Shown one piece after another: positions 27,738 through 36,264 of a stretch of 58,025 bases of DNA. The translations under genes were made by a program, and so were the position numbers. How positions within the stretch are numbered: the stretch's first letter is position 1; each line of letters starts with the position of its first letter. Where the stretch lies: positions 1-58,025 of the forward strand of contig CAYGWM010000015.1 in assembly GCA_964353555.1 (NCBI GenBank), given 5' to 3'. Below the pieces are notes generated by a model that ran no database searches, was not told where the DNA came from, and was given only the letters and a program-made list of their open reading frames with translations. The DNA comes from PR03 sp964353555 (GTDB lineage Bacteria > Myxococcota_A > UBA9160 > PR03).

Positions 27738-28796
27738 ATGTCGGAACCGCGGCGATCCGGGACGCTTCGCGCGGTCGTAGTCGTCCTTGCCGCGGTCGCA
27801 GCATTCGTTGCGACCGCGAGGCTCGTGCGCAGCGTCGTTCCGTGGCCGGCTGAAGGCGCACTCGCCGCGCGGATCGAGTACTTCCGCGAGCACGCGGACG
27901 AGATCGATCTGGTCTTCGTGGGTTCGAGCAACATCGCGCGTTCCTTCGATCCCGCCGTCGTCGATGCCGAACTCGCGAAGCGCGGCTTCCCGCTCCGCAG
28001 CTACAACCTCGGCGCCGACAACATGCAGCCGGTCGAGGCCGATTTCGTGTTGCGCGAGGTGCTCGCGCGACGCCCCGCCCGGCTGCGTTTCGCGGTGATC
28101 GAGCTCTTCGACTTCGATCCCAGGCGCATGATGCAGGGCAACGAATTCAGCGATCGCGCGGTGTATTGGCACGATGGACCCGCGCTGTACTCCGCTCTGA
28201 CCCGGCTGTTTCAGGGCCCCGGTGGACGCCGCGAGAAGGCCCGTCTCGGATGGCTCCACGTCCAGCACGCGGCATGGCGGGCGGCCAATGCGGGGCAGGG
28301 CGAGCGCGCACTCGCCGCGGGGATCGACGATCCCGACCCGGTGAATACCGCGATCGCGCGTGCAGGCGGCTTCGAAGCGATCGACGACCGCGAGGACGAA
28401 GCGGCCGCGCGTGTACACCGGCAGTGGCTTGCGAGCCGCGCCAGCTACGAAGCATTGCTGGAGCAGATCGACGCGCAAAACGCGCGTTTCGCGCCCGCAT
28501 CGAATTCCGCGCTAGCAGAGCTTCGGGCTCGCGAGCAGAGTCTGCGCGCCGACGGCGTCACGGCGATCTTCGTGATCCCGTCGATGGCCAAGGAGACACC
28601 GTCGCTCTACGCGGTGGCAGCCGCAGCGGGCGCGCCGCCCATCCTCGGCTTCAACGCCCCGGGCCGCTATCCGGACGTCTTTGCACTCGAGAATCGCTAC
28701 GACTCGATCCACGTCAACCGAGCCGGATCGGTTGCACTCAGTCGACACTTCGCCGAGCGGCTTGCCGAACTCCTTGCTCGCCAACGCTCCGACTGA
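27738..28796 (+). CDS. SGNH-like acylation protein paired with an MBOAT transferase
   Basis: A 352-residue protein with one N-terminal membrane helix and a periplasmic SGNH hydrolase-like domain: GSSNIARSF with Ser63, NLGADN as block III, and DSIHVN giving Asp322 and His325. Such proteins (AlgX, PatB or DltD-like) move acyl groups from an MBOAT protein to a glycan. It starts directly after the peptidase stop and ends in a one-base overlap with the MBOAT gene, so the two are a functional pair. Target glycan unknown. Confidence 0.8.
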   Translation: MSEPRRSGTLRAVVVVLAAVAAFVATARLVRSVVPWPAEGALAARIEYFREHADEIDLVFVGSSNIARSFDPAVVDAELAKRGFPLRSYNLGADNMQPVEADFVLREVLARRPARLRFAVIELFDFDPRRMMQGNEFSDRAVYWHDGPALYSALTRLFQGPGGRREKARLGWLHVQHAAWRAANAGQGERALAAGIDDPDPVNTAIARAGGFEAIDDREDEAAARVHRQWLASRASYEALLEQIDAQNARFAPASNSALAELRAREQSLRADGVTAIFVIPSMAKETPSLYAVAAAAGAPPILGFNAPGRYPDVFALENRYDSIHVNRAGSVALSRHFAERLAELLARQRSD

Positions 28797-30199
28797 TGCT
28801 GTTCACCGAGTTCCGCTTCCTGGTTTTCTTCGCGGTGACGTTTTCGCTGGTGTGGCTGCTGCGCGGGAACCAGGCTCGGAAGATCTGGCTGCTGCTCGCC
28901 AGTTACGTGTTCTACGCGGGCTGGGATCCGCGCTTCCTGCTGTTGCTGCTCGCATCGACCGTCGGGAACTTCATCGCCGGAGCGATGATTGCGCGCGAAC
29001 ACCCGCCGGGGGGTCGGCGCGCGTGGCTCGTCGCGAGTCTGGTCCTCGATCTCGGCCTGCTGGCATACTTCAAGTATCTCGACTTCTTGCTGGCTTCGGC
29101 GGCGTCCGCGCTGGCCGCGTTGGGCATCGGAATTCCGACTCCAGTGCTCGCGATCGCGTTGCCGGTGGGGATCAGCTTCTTCACGTTCCAGACGCTCTCC
29201 TACACGATCGACATCTATCGGCGTCGCATCGACGCGACGCGCAGTCCGCTCGATTTCGCGCTCTTCGTGGCGCTGTTCCCGCACCTGGTGGCCGGTCCCG
29301 TCGTGCGGGCTTCCGAACTGCTTCCGCAATTCGCCAGTGCGCGCCGCTTCACCGATCTGCGACTCCGCGTGAGTCTTGGGCTCTTTCTGGCCGGCTTCGT
29401 GAAGAAGGCCTGCATCGCCGATCGGCTCGGAGCCGTGGTCGATCCGGTCTTCGCGGCGCCTGCCGCCTACGGCGCGGCGAGTCAGTGGCTCGCGGCGGCG
29501 CTGTATCACGTCCAGATCTATTGCGACTTCTCGGGCTACACCGACATGGCGATCGCGGTCGCGGCGCTGCTCGGTTACCGGCTGCCGGAGAACTTTGCGT
29601 TTCCGTACCTGTCGCTGAGCGTGCGCGAGTTCTGGCAGCGCTGGCACATGTCGCTGACACGATGGTTCCGCGACTACCTCTACATCCCGCTCGGTGGCAG
29701 CCGTGGTTCCGCGTTCCAGACGGCGCGGAACCTCGTGACGGTCTTCCTGCTCTGTGGGCTGTGGCACGGTGCCGCTTGGAGTTTCATCGCATGGGGAGCC
29801 GTGCATGGTTCGATGCTCGTCCTCGAGCGGAGCGCGTTCGGCAGGCTCCTCGCGCGGCTCCCGAAATGGATCGGCATCGTCTACGTGAACGGCGTCGTGA
29901 TGGTCGCGTGGGTGTTGTTTCGCTCTCCGGATTTCGGACGCGCGGGAGTCTTTCTTCGCGGCCTCGCGGGCCTCGGCACGGCGCCGCACGCGGCGATCGC
30001 GAGGAGCATCGACCCGCTGTGGTGGCTCGCGCTGCCGGTGCTGCTGCTCGCGCATCTCGGGGCGCGGGCGAAAGGGTGGGAACGGACGACGTCGAGACTC
30101 CCGGATTGGGGATTCGCGATTGCCTTTGGAATTCTCGTTGCGCTCGTGCTGCCCTGGATTGCGACCGAGCACCGGCCCTTCATCTATTTCCAGTTCTGA
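28796..30199 (+). CDS. MBOAT-family membrane O-acyltransferase
   Basis: A 467-residue protein with about ten to twelve helices. The MBOAT signatures are clear: PVGISFFTFQTLSYTIDIYR, FPHLVAGPVVR, CDFSGYTDMAIA and the catalytic histidine in CGLWHGAAW (His324). It resembles AlgI/PatA-type enzymes that carry an acetyl group across the inner membrane for O-acetylation of an exported polysaccharide. ATG at 28796 overlaps the SGNH gene stop (TGATG). Confidence 0.92.
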   Translation: MLFTEFRFLVFFAVTFSLVWLLRGNQARKIWLLLASYVFYAGWDPRFLLLLLASTVGNFIAGAMIAREHPPGGRRAWLVASLVLDLGLLAYFKYLDFLLASAASALAALGIGIPTPVLAIALPVGISFFTFQTLSYTIDIYRRRIDATRSPLDFALFVALFPHLVAGPVVRASELLPQFASARRFTDLRLRVSLGLFLAGFVKKACIADRLGAVVDPVFAAPAAYGAASQWLAAALYHVQIYCDFSGYTDMAIAVAALLGYRLPENFAFPYLSLSVREFWQRWHMSLTRWFRDYLYIPLGGSRGSAFQTARNLVTVFLLCGLWHGAAWSFIAWGAVHGSMLVLERSAFGRLLARLPKWIGIVYVNGVVMVAWVLFRSPDFGRAGVFLRGLAGLGTAPHAAIARSIDPLWWLALPVLLLAHLGARAKGWERTTSRLPDWGFAIAFGILVALVLPWIATEHRPFIYFQF

Positions 30200-30310
30200 T
30201 GTGGCACAGCAATTCTGTCGAGATCGGACGGCAGAGAAAAGAACGGGCGACGCTTCGTGGCGCGTAGGCGATACTGCGCGCACACCGAGCCGGGATGCGA
30301 CGTGCCCTCC

Positions 30311-31828
30311 ATGCTGGAAGTCTTGCCGCCGCCGGATCGCGCCCGCGCTGCCTCCCGGCGATCCGCGCTCGAAACGGAGCCGAGACGCTGGAGGGCGGCG
30401 GCGCGCTGGCTGGTAGCACTCACTGCGCTCTTCTCGGTGCAGGTCTACCTGATGTCGCTCCGGCTCGGCGCCGTGTTCTGGCCGTTCACCGATGCGTTCG
30501 AATATGCGTCGATGGCCAGGTGGATGGCGGCCGGCGAGGGCGCCGTGTTGCGCATCGGGCCCGCGTTCTTCCCGGCGCGCGTTCCGCCCACGCTTTCGGT
30601 TCTGTTGCTGCCGCAGGCGCTGTTCGATGATCCGCGCAACTACTGGCAGACCGTTTTCGGGATCGGCGTCGTGGCCGTGCTGGGCTTCTGGCGGCTCGCG
30701 CGCGCTCTGGGCCTCGGTCGCGTCGGCTCGCTCACCGCCGCTGCGCTGCTCGCCTGTTCTCCCGGATTTGCGAGCTACGCGGGCTACGTGATGAGCGACG
30801 TACCGGCGCTCGCGCTGCTGCTGCTGTTGCTCGGATGCGCGCTTCGACTGTTCCGGCGCGCGGGCGATGCACGCGTCGCAACGGCGATCGGTGCATTCGC
30901 GAGTGGGCTTCTGGTGGCGCTGCGCTCGACCCACGCGGTCTGGCTGCTCGGTCTCGCAGTGATGACGCCGATCCCGGTCTGGAGCGCAGTCGCGCGAAGG
31001 CCGCTGCGACTCGTCGCTGCATTCGCTCTGCTGTGTGCTCCGCTGGCAGCGGTTGCGCTCCATCAGTGGCATTACTTCGGATCGCCCACTGCGACCGGCT
31101 ATGCGTTCTGGCTCGACACGAGCTCGTTCTTCGGGTCGCAGTACGCGCCGGAGAACATCGGCTTCTACCTGCTCGAGCTCGCCGGCCTGCGCAGCGAGTT
31201 CCTCGCCCAGCGCATCGGCTATGCGAGCGATCTCTGCGCGCTTCCCGTCGCGCTGCTCGGGATGCTCGGGATCGCGCGCCTCTCACGGGGCGATCGCTTC
31301 GACGCGGCATCGCGTCGGATCTTCCTCGCCGCCGGCATTGGATCGCTTGCGACGCTCGCCGTCTTCGCGGTCGTGCGCTGGCGCGACTGGCGCTTCCTGA
31401 TGCCCGCCGCGGCGTGGCTCGCCTTCGGCTGCGGCGCGCTGGTCGATGAGATTTGTGCGCGGTTCGGCGAGCGCAACGCGACACTGTTCGGCGCGTGGCT
31501 GGTGATCTCGGCAGAATTGCTCGTTCTATTGCCGCTCGGCACGAGCGCCTCGGTGGCGCCGCTGATGGTCAGCACGGTCGACAGGGAAGAAGCGGCGCTG
31601 CGCGCGGGTGGCGATGCGGCGCGCGTTGCGACGACGCGACTGCCACTCGCGCTCGCGGCGCTCCTCGCGCCCCGCGCCGTGGTCCTGGTCCCGGCGCGCG
31701 AAGGGCGTGTCGGCCGTGACATCGAGTTGGAACTGATCCGGCAGCGCAATTTGCCGCCGCTCCGCATCGATCCAGGCTACGAGGAGCTATGGCGCAATCT
31801 GGCCCAAGGGCGCGATGTCGCGCCGTAG
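30311..31828 (+). CDS. GT-C family membrane glycosyltransferase-like protein
   Basis: A protein of 505 residues from ATG 30311 (523 from GTG 30257). It is a polytopic membrane protein with about ten helices. FTDAFEYASMARWM near residue 60 is the acidic first-loop motif of PMT-like GT-C enzymes, and the C-terminal soluble part (about 410-505) has no recognised fold. It probably uses a polyprenyl-linked sugar, and its position after SGNH/MBOAT suggests the same glycan. No strong ribosome site marks either start. Confidence 0.62.
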   Translation: MLEVLPPPDRARAASRRSALETEPRRWRAAARWLVALTALFSVQVYLMSLRLGAVFWPFTDAFEYASMARWMAAGEGAVLRIGPAFFPARVPPTLSVLLLPQALFDDPRNYWQTVFGIGVVAVLGFWRLARALGLGRVGSLTAAALLACSPGFASYAGYVMSDVPALALLLLLLGCALRLFRRAGDARVATAIGAFASGLLVALRSTHAVWLLGLAVMTPIPVWSAVARRPLRLVAAFALLCAPLAAVALHQWHYFGSPTATGYAFWLDTSSFFGSQYAPENIGFYLLELAGLRSEFLAQRIGYASDLCALPVALLGMLGIARLSRGDRFDAASRRIFLAAGIGSLATLAVFAVVRWRDWRFLMPAAAWLAFGCGALVDEICARFGERNATLFGAWLVISAELLVLLPLGTSASVAPLMVSTVDREEAALRAGGDAARVATTRLPLALAALLAPRAVVLVPAREGRVGRDIELELIRQRNLPPLRIDPGYEELWRNLAQGRDVAP

Positions 31829-31843
31829 ACGAAAGGAATCGCC

Positions 31844-32644
31844 ATGTACGAGACGCTCGCGACGCTGCGAGAGGGCCACCTGACGTGGCTGACGCTGAAT
31901 CGTCCCGACGCGCTGAACGCGCTTTCGCGCCAGATGGTGAACGAGCTGCGCGACTTCTTCTGGACGCTCGGCGACGATCGCGAAACCCGCGTCGTCGTGG
32001 TACGCGGCGCGGGTCGCGCGTTCTGCGCGGGGCTCGACCTGAAGGAGGCCGGTTCGGGCGACGGAGCCGGCGGCGGTTCGGTGGCCGGCTTCCTGCGCGG
32101 GCAGCGTCACATCAGCGAACTCGTGATGCTGATGCGGCGCGCGCCGCAGCCGATCATCGCTGCGGTACACGGTGCGGCCGCGGGAGGCGGCTTTGCGATC
32201 GCGCTCGCTGCCGACGTGCGCGTGGCCGGTTCGAGTGCGCGGATGAACGCAGCCTTCATCCGGCTCGGTGTGTCGGGCTGCGATATCGGTGTCTCGTACT
32301 TCTTGCCGCGCGTCGTCGGCGCCTCGGTCGCGTCCGAGCTGCTGCTCACCGGCGATTTCATCGACGCGGCGCGCGCCGAGCGAACCGGTCTGGTGTCGCG
32401 GGTCGTGCCCGATGACCAGCTCGAGGGCTGTGCGCGCACGCTGGCGGAGTCGATGCTGCGCAACGCGCCGCTCGCGCTGCGCCTGACCAAGGAATGCCTG
32501 AAGCACTCGATCGACGCCGGCAGTCTCGAACAGGCGATCGCGATGGAAGATCGCAACCAGGCGCTCGCCGGCAGCACGCGCGACTTCCGCGAAGGCGTCG
32601 CCGCGTTCCTCCAGAAGCGCCCCGCAAACTTCGAGGACGCGTGA
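31844..32644 (+). CDS. Enoyl-CoA hydratase/isomerase (crotonase) family protein
   Basis: A 266-residue crotonase-fold enzyme, acting on acyl-CoA thioesters. The oxyanion-hole motifs FCAGLDLKE (about 63-71) and AAAGGGFA (about 112) are present. The position equivalent to the second catalytic Glu in E. coli FadB is not obvious, so isomerase or another crotonase reaction is possible. A GAAAGGAATC ribosome site precedes ATG 31844, 15 bases after the previous stop. It is unrelated in sequence position to the glycan genes upstream. Confidence 0.85.
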   Translation: MYETLATLREGHLTWLTLNRPDALNALSRQMVNELRDFFWTLGDDRETRVVVVRGAGRAFCAGLDLKEAGSGDGAGGGSVAGFLRGQRHISELVMLMRRAPQPIIAAVHGAAAGGGFAIALAADVRVAGSSARMNAAFIRLGVSGCDIGVSYFLPRVVGASVASELLLTGDFIDAARAERTGLVSRVVPDDQLEGCARTLAESMLRNAPLALRLTKECLKHSIDAGSLEQAIAMEDRNQALAGSTRDFREGVAAFLQKRPANFEDA

Positions 32645-32647
32645 GCG

Positions 32648-32726
32648 GTGCCGGGCGTCAAGTTATTTCGTGTCAAGTTGTTCCGGATCGCAAACAATTC
32701 GACGATCCGAACGACCTGACGCCCGG
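32648..32726. repeat. Dispersed hairpin repeat, copy 1
   Basis: Begins GTGCCGGGCGTCAAGTTATT (32648-32667), the same 20 bases as the left arm of copy 2 at 42805. A second near-copy GTCAAGTTGTT follows at 32672. An inner stem CGGATCG (32684-32690) pairs with CGATCCG (32703-32709), and the element ends CTGACGCCCGG. The inner stem sequence differs from copy 2 but keeps pairing, so fold is conserved more than sequence. Lies four bases after the crotonase stop. Confidence 0.75.
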
Positions 32727-32812
32727 TTCGTCGCGCGCCTGCGACAACTCGCCGCACCCGCCGCCCGTCGATCGCGCTCCGCTCGACAAATCGGCGGCTA
32801 GGTTCGGCCGCC

Positions 32813-34087
32813 GTGTCGAAGCGCAACGCTGCGAACTGGATCCTGCGCATGCTCGCGGCCCTCTGTGCGTGCGCCACGCTCTTGGCGCAACGCGACGCCC
32901 GCGCGTGCTCGGTGTGCCTCGCCGGCGATCCCAACTTCTCGGCGAACGGCACGTCGGCGCAGCCGGCGGGAACCGTCAGCGTGTACTTCGAGGTGCGCGG
33001 CTGGACCAAGGAGAGCGGCAGCGTCGTCGAGGACGTCGCGGATCCAGCTGCGACCGGGGCTGCGGAGCCGGCGCCGATCCAGTCGATCACACCGCTTGCT
33101 CCCGCGTCCGCGGCGCCGGTTGCGCCCGCTGCGTCGCCGCGCCCACCGGCGCAGAAGCGTGTGCCCGCCACGACCGCGCGGCCGGGTTCGAAGCTGCAGC
33201 GCAGTGCATTCGATCCGGCACAGCGGCACGGCGGTCACGATCACGGCGAGGATGACGATCTCGACCTGCCGGTGCCGGGAGCGGAAGCGACGGACGGCGA
33301 AGCCGATGCCGGGTCCTCCGATCACGAGCACGGCACCTCGACGGAGGAGCGCAACGACAGCCAGCGGCTCGATCTCTACGTCGCGTGGACGCCGGTCGAT
33401 CGCGTGACGCTGACGCTCGGCGTGCCGTGGGCGATCAACTCGGTCGAGGAGAAGGGCCACGAGGGAAACACCAGCTACTCGCTCGCGGGACTCGGCGACG
33501 TGTCGCTCGGCGCGAGCGGCGTCGTTTGGCGGAATCGCGACGTGCTGCCGTCGACCTGGCTCGAACTGCGCGGCTGGGTGAAGGCGCCGACCGGGCGCTC
33601 CTCAAAACAGGTCGATGGCGTGCTCGATCCGCACGTGCAGCCCGGCACCGGTTCGTGGGACGGAGGAGCGGGAGCCGCGCTGGTCCACCGCTTCGATTGG
33701 GGTTCGCTGTACGCGAGCAGCTTCTACCGGATCAACAGCGAAGGTGGCCTCGACTACCAGTACGGCGACGTCGTGCTCGCGACCGTCGCGCTCGAGGCGC
33801 CGCTCGGCCATCTGCTCGGTTCCCCGGCTCTCGACCGCGTCACGCCCGGCTTCGGCTTCGACTTCCGCTTCGCGCAGCGCGACGAGTCGGGTGGCGAGAC
33901 CGTCGCCGACACCGGCGGCTCGGTGCTCTACGCGTCGCCTTCGCTGCGCGTCGCGCTGCCGGCGTTCCGCGCGACGCAGCGCGCCTGGCTGCGCGGCGGC
34001 GTGCAGATCCCGCTCACCAACGACTGGCTCTACGGCGAGCAGGATGAGGGCGTCGTCTGGTCCGTCGGGATCGGGTACGGCTTCTGA
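32813..34087 (+). CDS. Exported Cys/His-rich outer-membrane barrel protein
   Basis: A 424-residue protein with a signal peptide, then CSVCLAGDPNF (Cys32, Cys35) at the mature N-terminus, a Pro/Ala linker, a His/Asp-rich patch (RHGGHDHGEDDD, about 140-150) and a barrel-like C-terminal half (Trp/Tyr-rich strands ending SVGIGYGF). It looks like an outer-membrane transporter or metal-linked porin; copper or another soft metal is suggested by the Cys and His motifs. The start is GTG at 32813. It is the first gene of a redox operon (TlpA-like protein, di-heme peroxidase, RegB, RegA). Confidence 0.72.
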   Translation: MSKRNAANWILRMLAALCACATLLAQRDARACSVCLAGDPNFSANGTSAQPAGTVSVYFEVRGWTKESGSVVEDVADPAATGAAEPAPIQSITPLAPASAAPVAPAASPRPPAQKRVPATTARPGSKLQRSAFDPAQRHGGHDHGEDDDLDLPVPGAEATDGEADAGSSDHEHGTSTEERNDSQRLDLYVAWTPVDRVTLTLGVPWAINSVEEKGHEGNTSYSLAGLGDVSLGASGVVWRNRDVLPSTWLELRGWVKAPTGRSSKQVDGVLDPHVQPGTGSWDGGAGAALVHRFDWGSLYASSFYRINSEGGLDYQYGDVVLATVALEAPLGHLLGSPALDRVTPGFGFDFRFAQRDESGGETVADTGGSVLYASPSLRVALPAFRATQRAWLRGGVQIPLTNDWLYGEQDEGVVWSVGIGYGF

Positions 34088-34088
34088 C

Positions 34089-34290
34089 ATGCGCGCCGCA
34101 GTTCGCATCGCGACGCTTTTCGGCGGCGCTGCGCTGCTTGCGACGTCCGCTCGCGCCGCAGACGAGATCGCGCTGGTGGATCTCGACGGCCGTCCCGTCA
34201 CGCTCGCGCCCGCCGCGGATCGCGCGCTGGTGCTGCACTTCTGGGCGACCTGGTGCCCGTCGTGCAAGGGCGAACTCGGCGATCTCGACG
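34089..34290 (+). CDS. TlpA/ResA-type thioredoxin-like protein, truncated by an assembly gap
   Basis: The first 67 residues: a signal peptide (1-24), then LVLHFWATWCPSCKGEL with the active-site Cys56 and Cys59 pair (WCPSC). This is a periplasmic thioredoxin-fold reductant, often used in cytochrome c maturation or copper handling. The remaining residues lie in the gap at 34291-34390, which is too short for the expected 100 or so missing residues. The start ATG lies a single base after the previous stop. Confidence 0.8.
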
Positions 34291-34390
34291 NNNNNNNNNN
34301 NNNNNNNNNNNNNNNNNNNNNNNNNNNNNNNNNNNNNNNNNNNNNNNNNNNNNNNNNNNNNNNNNNNNNNNNNNNNNNNNNNNNNNNNNN
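34291..34390. other. Assembly gap (100 N) inside the TlpA-like gene
   Basis: One hundred N. The interrupted thioredoxin-like protein needs about 300 further bases, so the drawn length is a placeholder. Confidence 0.95.
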
Positions 34391-34392
34391 AG

Positions 34393-36264
34393 ATGCGTCG
34401 TCGGCCCCATCGCAGTGCCCGGACACGCCGCGCGCGCTGGCGCTTCGCGGTGTCGCTGCTCGGGTTCGGCGCTGCGCTCCCGGCGTTCGCCGCCGACCCG
34501 CCGCTGCCGCCGCCGCTCGCGTCGGTCGTCGTGCCCGAGCCGCCCGATCTCGCCGCGTACGTGCGCGATCGCGCCGGAGCCATCGCACTCGGCAAGGCGC
34601 TGTTCTGGGACATGCAGATCGGCAGCGACGGCGTCACCGCGTGCGCGAGCTGCCACTTCCGGGCGGGCGCCGATCCGCGCGCGACGGGCCAACTGAATCC
34701 GGGCGCGCTGCGCGTCGATGCGACCGGCGCCGCGCTGCCCGATCTCCGCTTCGATCTCGATCCGCTGCGCCGCCTCGCAATCGGCGACTTCCCGCTGCGC
34801 GTGCTCGCGGATCCGCTCGATCGCGCGTCCGCGCCGCTGCGCGATACCAACGACGTCGTCGCGTCGCAGGGGCTCGCGTACCTGCTCTTCGCGACCGACC
34901 GCTTCGGTCTCGAGCGCTCGCAGCCCGCGCCCGATCCGGACGGTTTCGCGGTGCAAGGGAAGAACCTGCGCCGCGTCGAACCGCGCAACGCGCCGAGCGT
35001 GATCAACGCGGTCTTCAATCACCGCAACTTCTGGGATGGGCGCGCGCAGGCCACCTTCAACGGCGTGAACCACTGGGGCGATCGCGATCTGGACGCGCAG
35101 CTGTTCCGCGCGCGCGCCGACGCTTCGCTCGAGGCCGTCCGCTTGCGCATCGAGAACGCGAGCCTGGCGTCGCAAGCGCTGGCGCCGCTCGTCAGCTCGA
35201 CGGAGATGTCCGCGGCGGGGCGCACGCTGCGGGACGTCGGGCGCCGTGTCGCGTCGCTGAAGCCGCTCGCGCTGCAGCGCGTGGACGCGCGCGATTCGGC
35301 GCTCGGTGGCCACGTGCTCCCGCGGACGCAGCGGCTCGCCGAGCCGAGCTACGCGCGCTGGGCGAAGCAGGTCTTCGAGCCGCGCTGGTGGCGCTCGAGC
35401 CAGCTGGTCCAGGTGACGCCGCGCGGCGACGTCCGCGTCGTCGATTGGCGTGACTCCGACGACGCGACGCGCGAGTACACGCTCTTCGAGTGGAACTTCG
35501 GCCTCTTCTTCGGCCTCGCGGTGCAGCTCTACGAGGCGACGCTGGTGTCCGCCGAAACGCCCTTCGACCGCTGGCGCGCAGGCGACGAGAGCGCGGTCTC
35601 GGACGCGGCGAAGCGCGGCGCCGACGTGTTTCGCAGCCAGACGCGCGGGCGCTGCATCAACTGCCATGCGGGCGCCGAACTCACCGATGCGTCGGTGGCA
35701 GCGGTGATCGCGAGCCCGATCCGCATTCGCGAAGGCCAGGCGCTCGATCGCGGCTACAACAACATCGGCGTGCGCGGGACGCTCGAGGATCTGGGCGTCG
35801 GCGGCTTCGATGCGTTCGGCGCGCCGCTCGCGGACGGCCGGCGCGCGGATCCGCCGCCCATCGAGCCGCTCGCGGTGGACGGGGCGTTCAAGGCGCCGGG
35901 CCTGCGCAACGTCGAACTGACGGCGCCGTACTTCCACAACGGCGGCACGCGTACGCTCGAGGAAGTCCTCGACTTCTACAGCCGCGGCGGCGACTTCGCT
36001 GCATTGCACGCGCTGGACGGCGGCGAGATCGCGCCGCTGCGCATGCTGTCGCTCGACGCCGGAGAGAAGAGCGATCTGCTCGCCTTCCTGCGCAGTCTCA
36101 CTGACGAGCGCGTTCGCCGCGCGAGTGCGCCGTTCGATCACCCGCAGCTGCTGGTGCCGAATGGCCGCCAGCTGCGGCGAGACGGCCGGATCGCAGAGCG
36201 CTTCCTCGAAGTACCTGCCGTGGGCCGTCTCGGCGGCGCGCCGCTGCCTGGCTTCCTGGAGTGA
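34393..36264 (+). CDS. Di-heme cytochrome c peroxidase-like protein
   Basis: A 623-residue exported protein with a signal peptide (about 1-33) and two heme c attachment sites, CASCH (84-88) and CINCH (421-425). The family layout (LGKALFWDMQIGSDG, NHRNFWDGRA, LRNVELTAPYFHNGGTRTLEEV) matches bacterial cytochrome c peroxidase/MauG proteins. It probably reduces hydrogen peroxide or oxidises a partner in the periplasm. It is a clear paralogue of the gene at 40463-42699. Its start lies just after the gap, so a longer N-terminus is possible; the visible signal peptide makes 34393 likely. It overlaps RegB by GTGA. Confidence 0.88.
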   Translation: MRRRPHRSARTRRARWRFAVSLLGFGAALPAFAADPPLPPPLASVVVPEPPDLAAYVRDRAGAIALGKALFWDMQIGSDGVTACASCHFRAGADPRATGQLNPGALRVDATGAALPDLRFDLDPLRRLAIGDFPLRVLADPLDRASAPLRDTNDVVASQGLAYLLFATDRFGLERSQPAPDPDGFAVQGKNLRRVEPRNAPSVINAVFNHRNFWDGRAQATFNGVNHWGDRDLDAQLFRARADASLEAVRLRIENASLASQALAPLVSSTEMSAAGRTLRDVGRRVASLKPLALQRVDARDSALGGHVLPRTQRLAEPSYARWAKQVFEPRWWRSSQLVQVTPRGDVRVVDWRDSDDATREYTLFEWNFGLFFGLAVQLYEATLVSAETPFDRWRAGDESAVSDAAKRGADVFRSQTRGRCINCHAGAELTDASVAAVIASPIRIREGQALDRGYNNIGVRGTLEDLGVGGFDAFGAPLADGRRADPPPIEPLAVDGAFKAPGLRNVELTAPYFHNGGTRTLEEVLDFYSRGGDFAALHALDGGEIAPLRMLSLDAGEKSDLLAFLRSLTDERVRRASAPFDHPQLLVPNGRQLRRDGRIAERFLEVPAVGRLGGAPLPGFLE

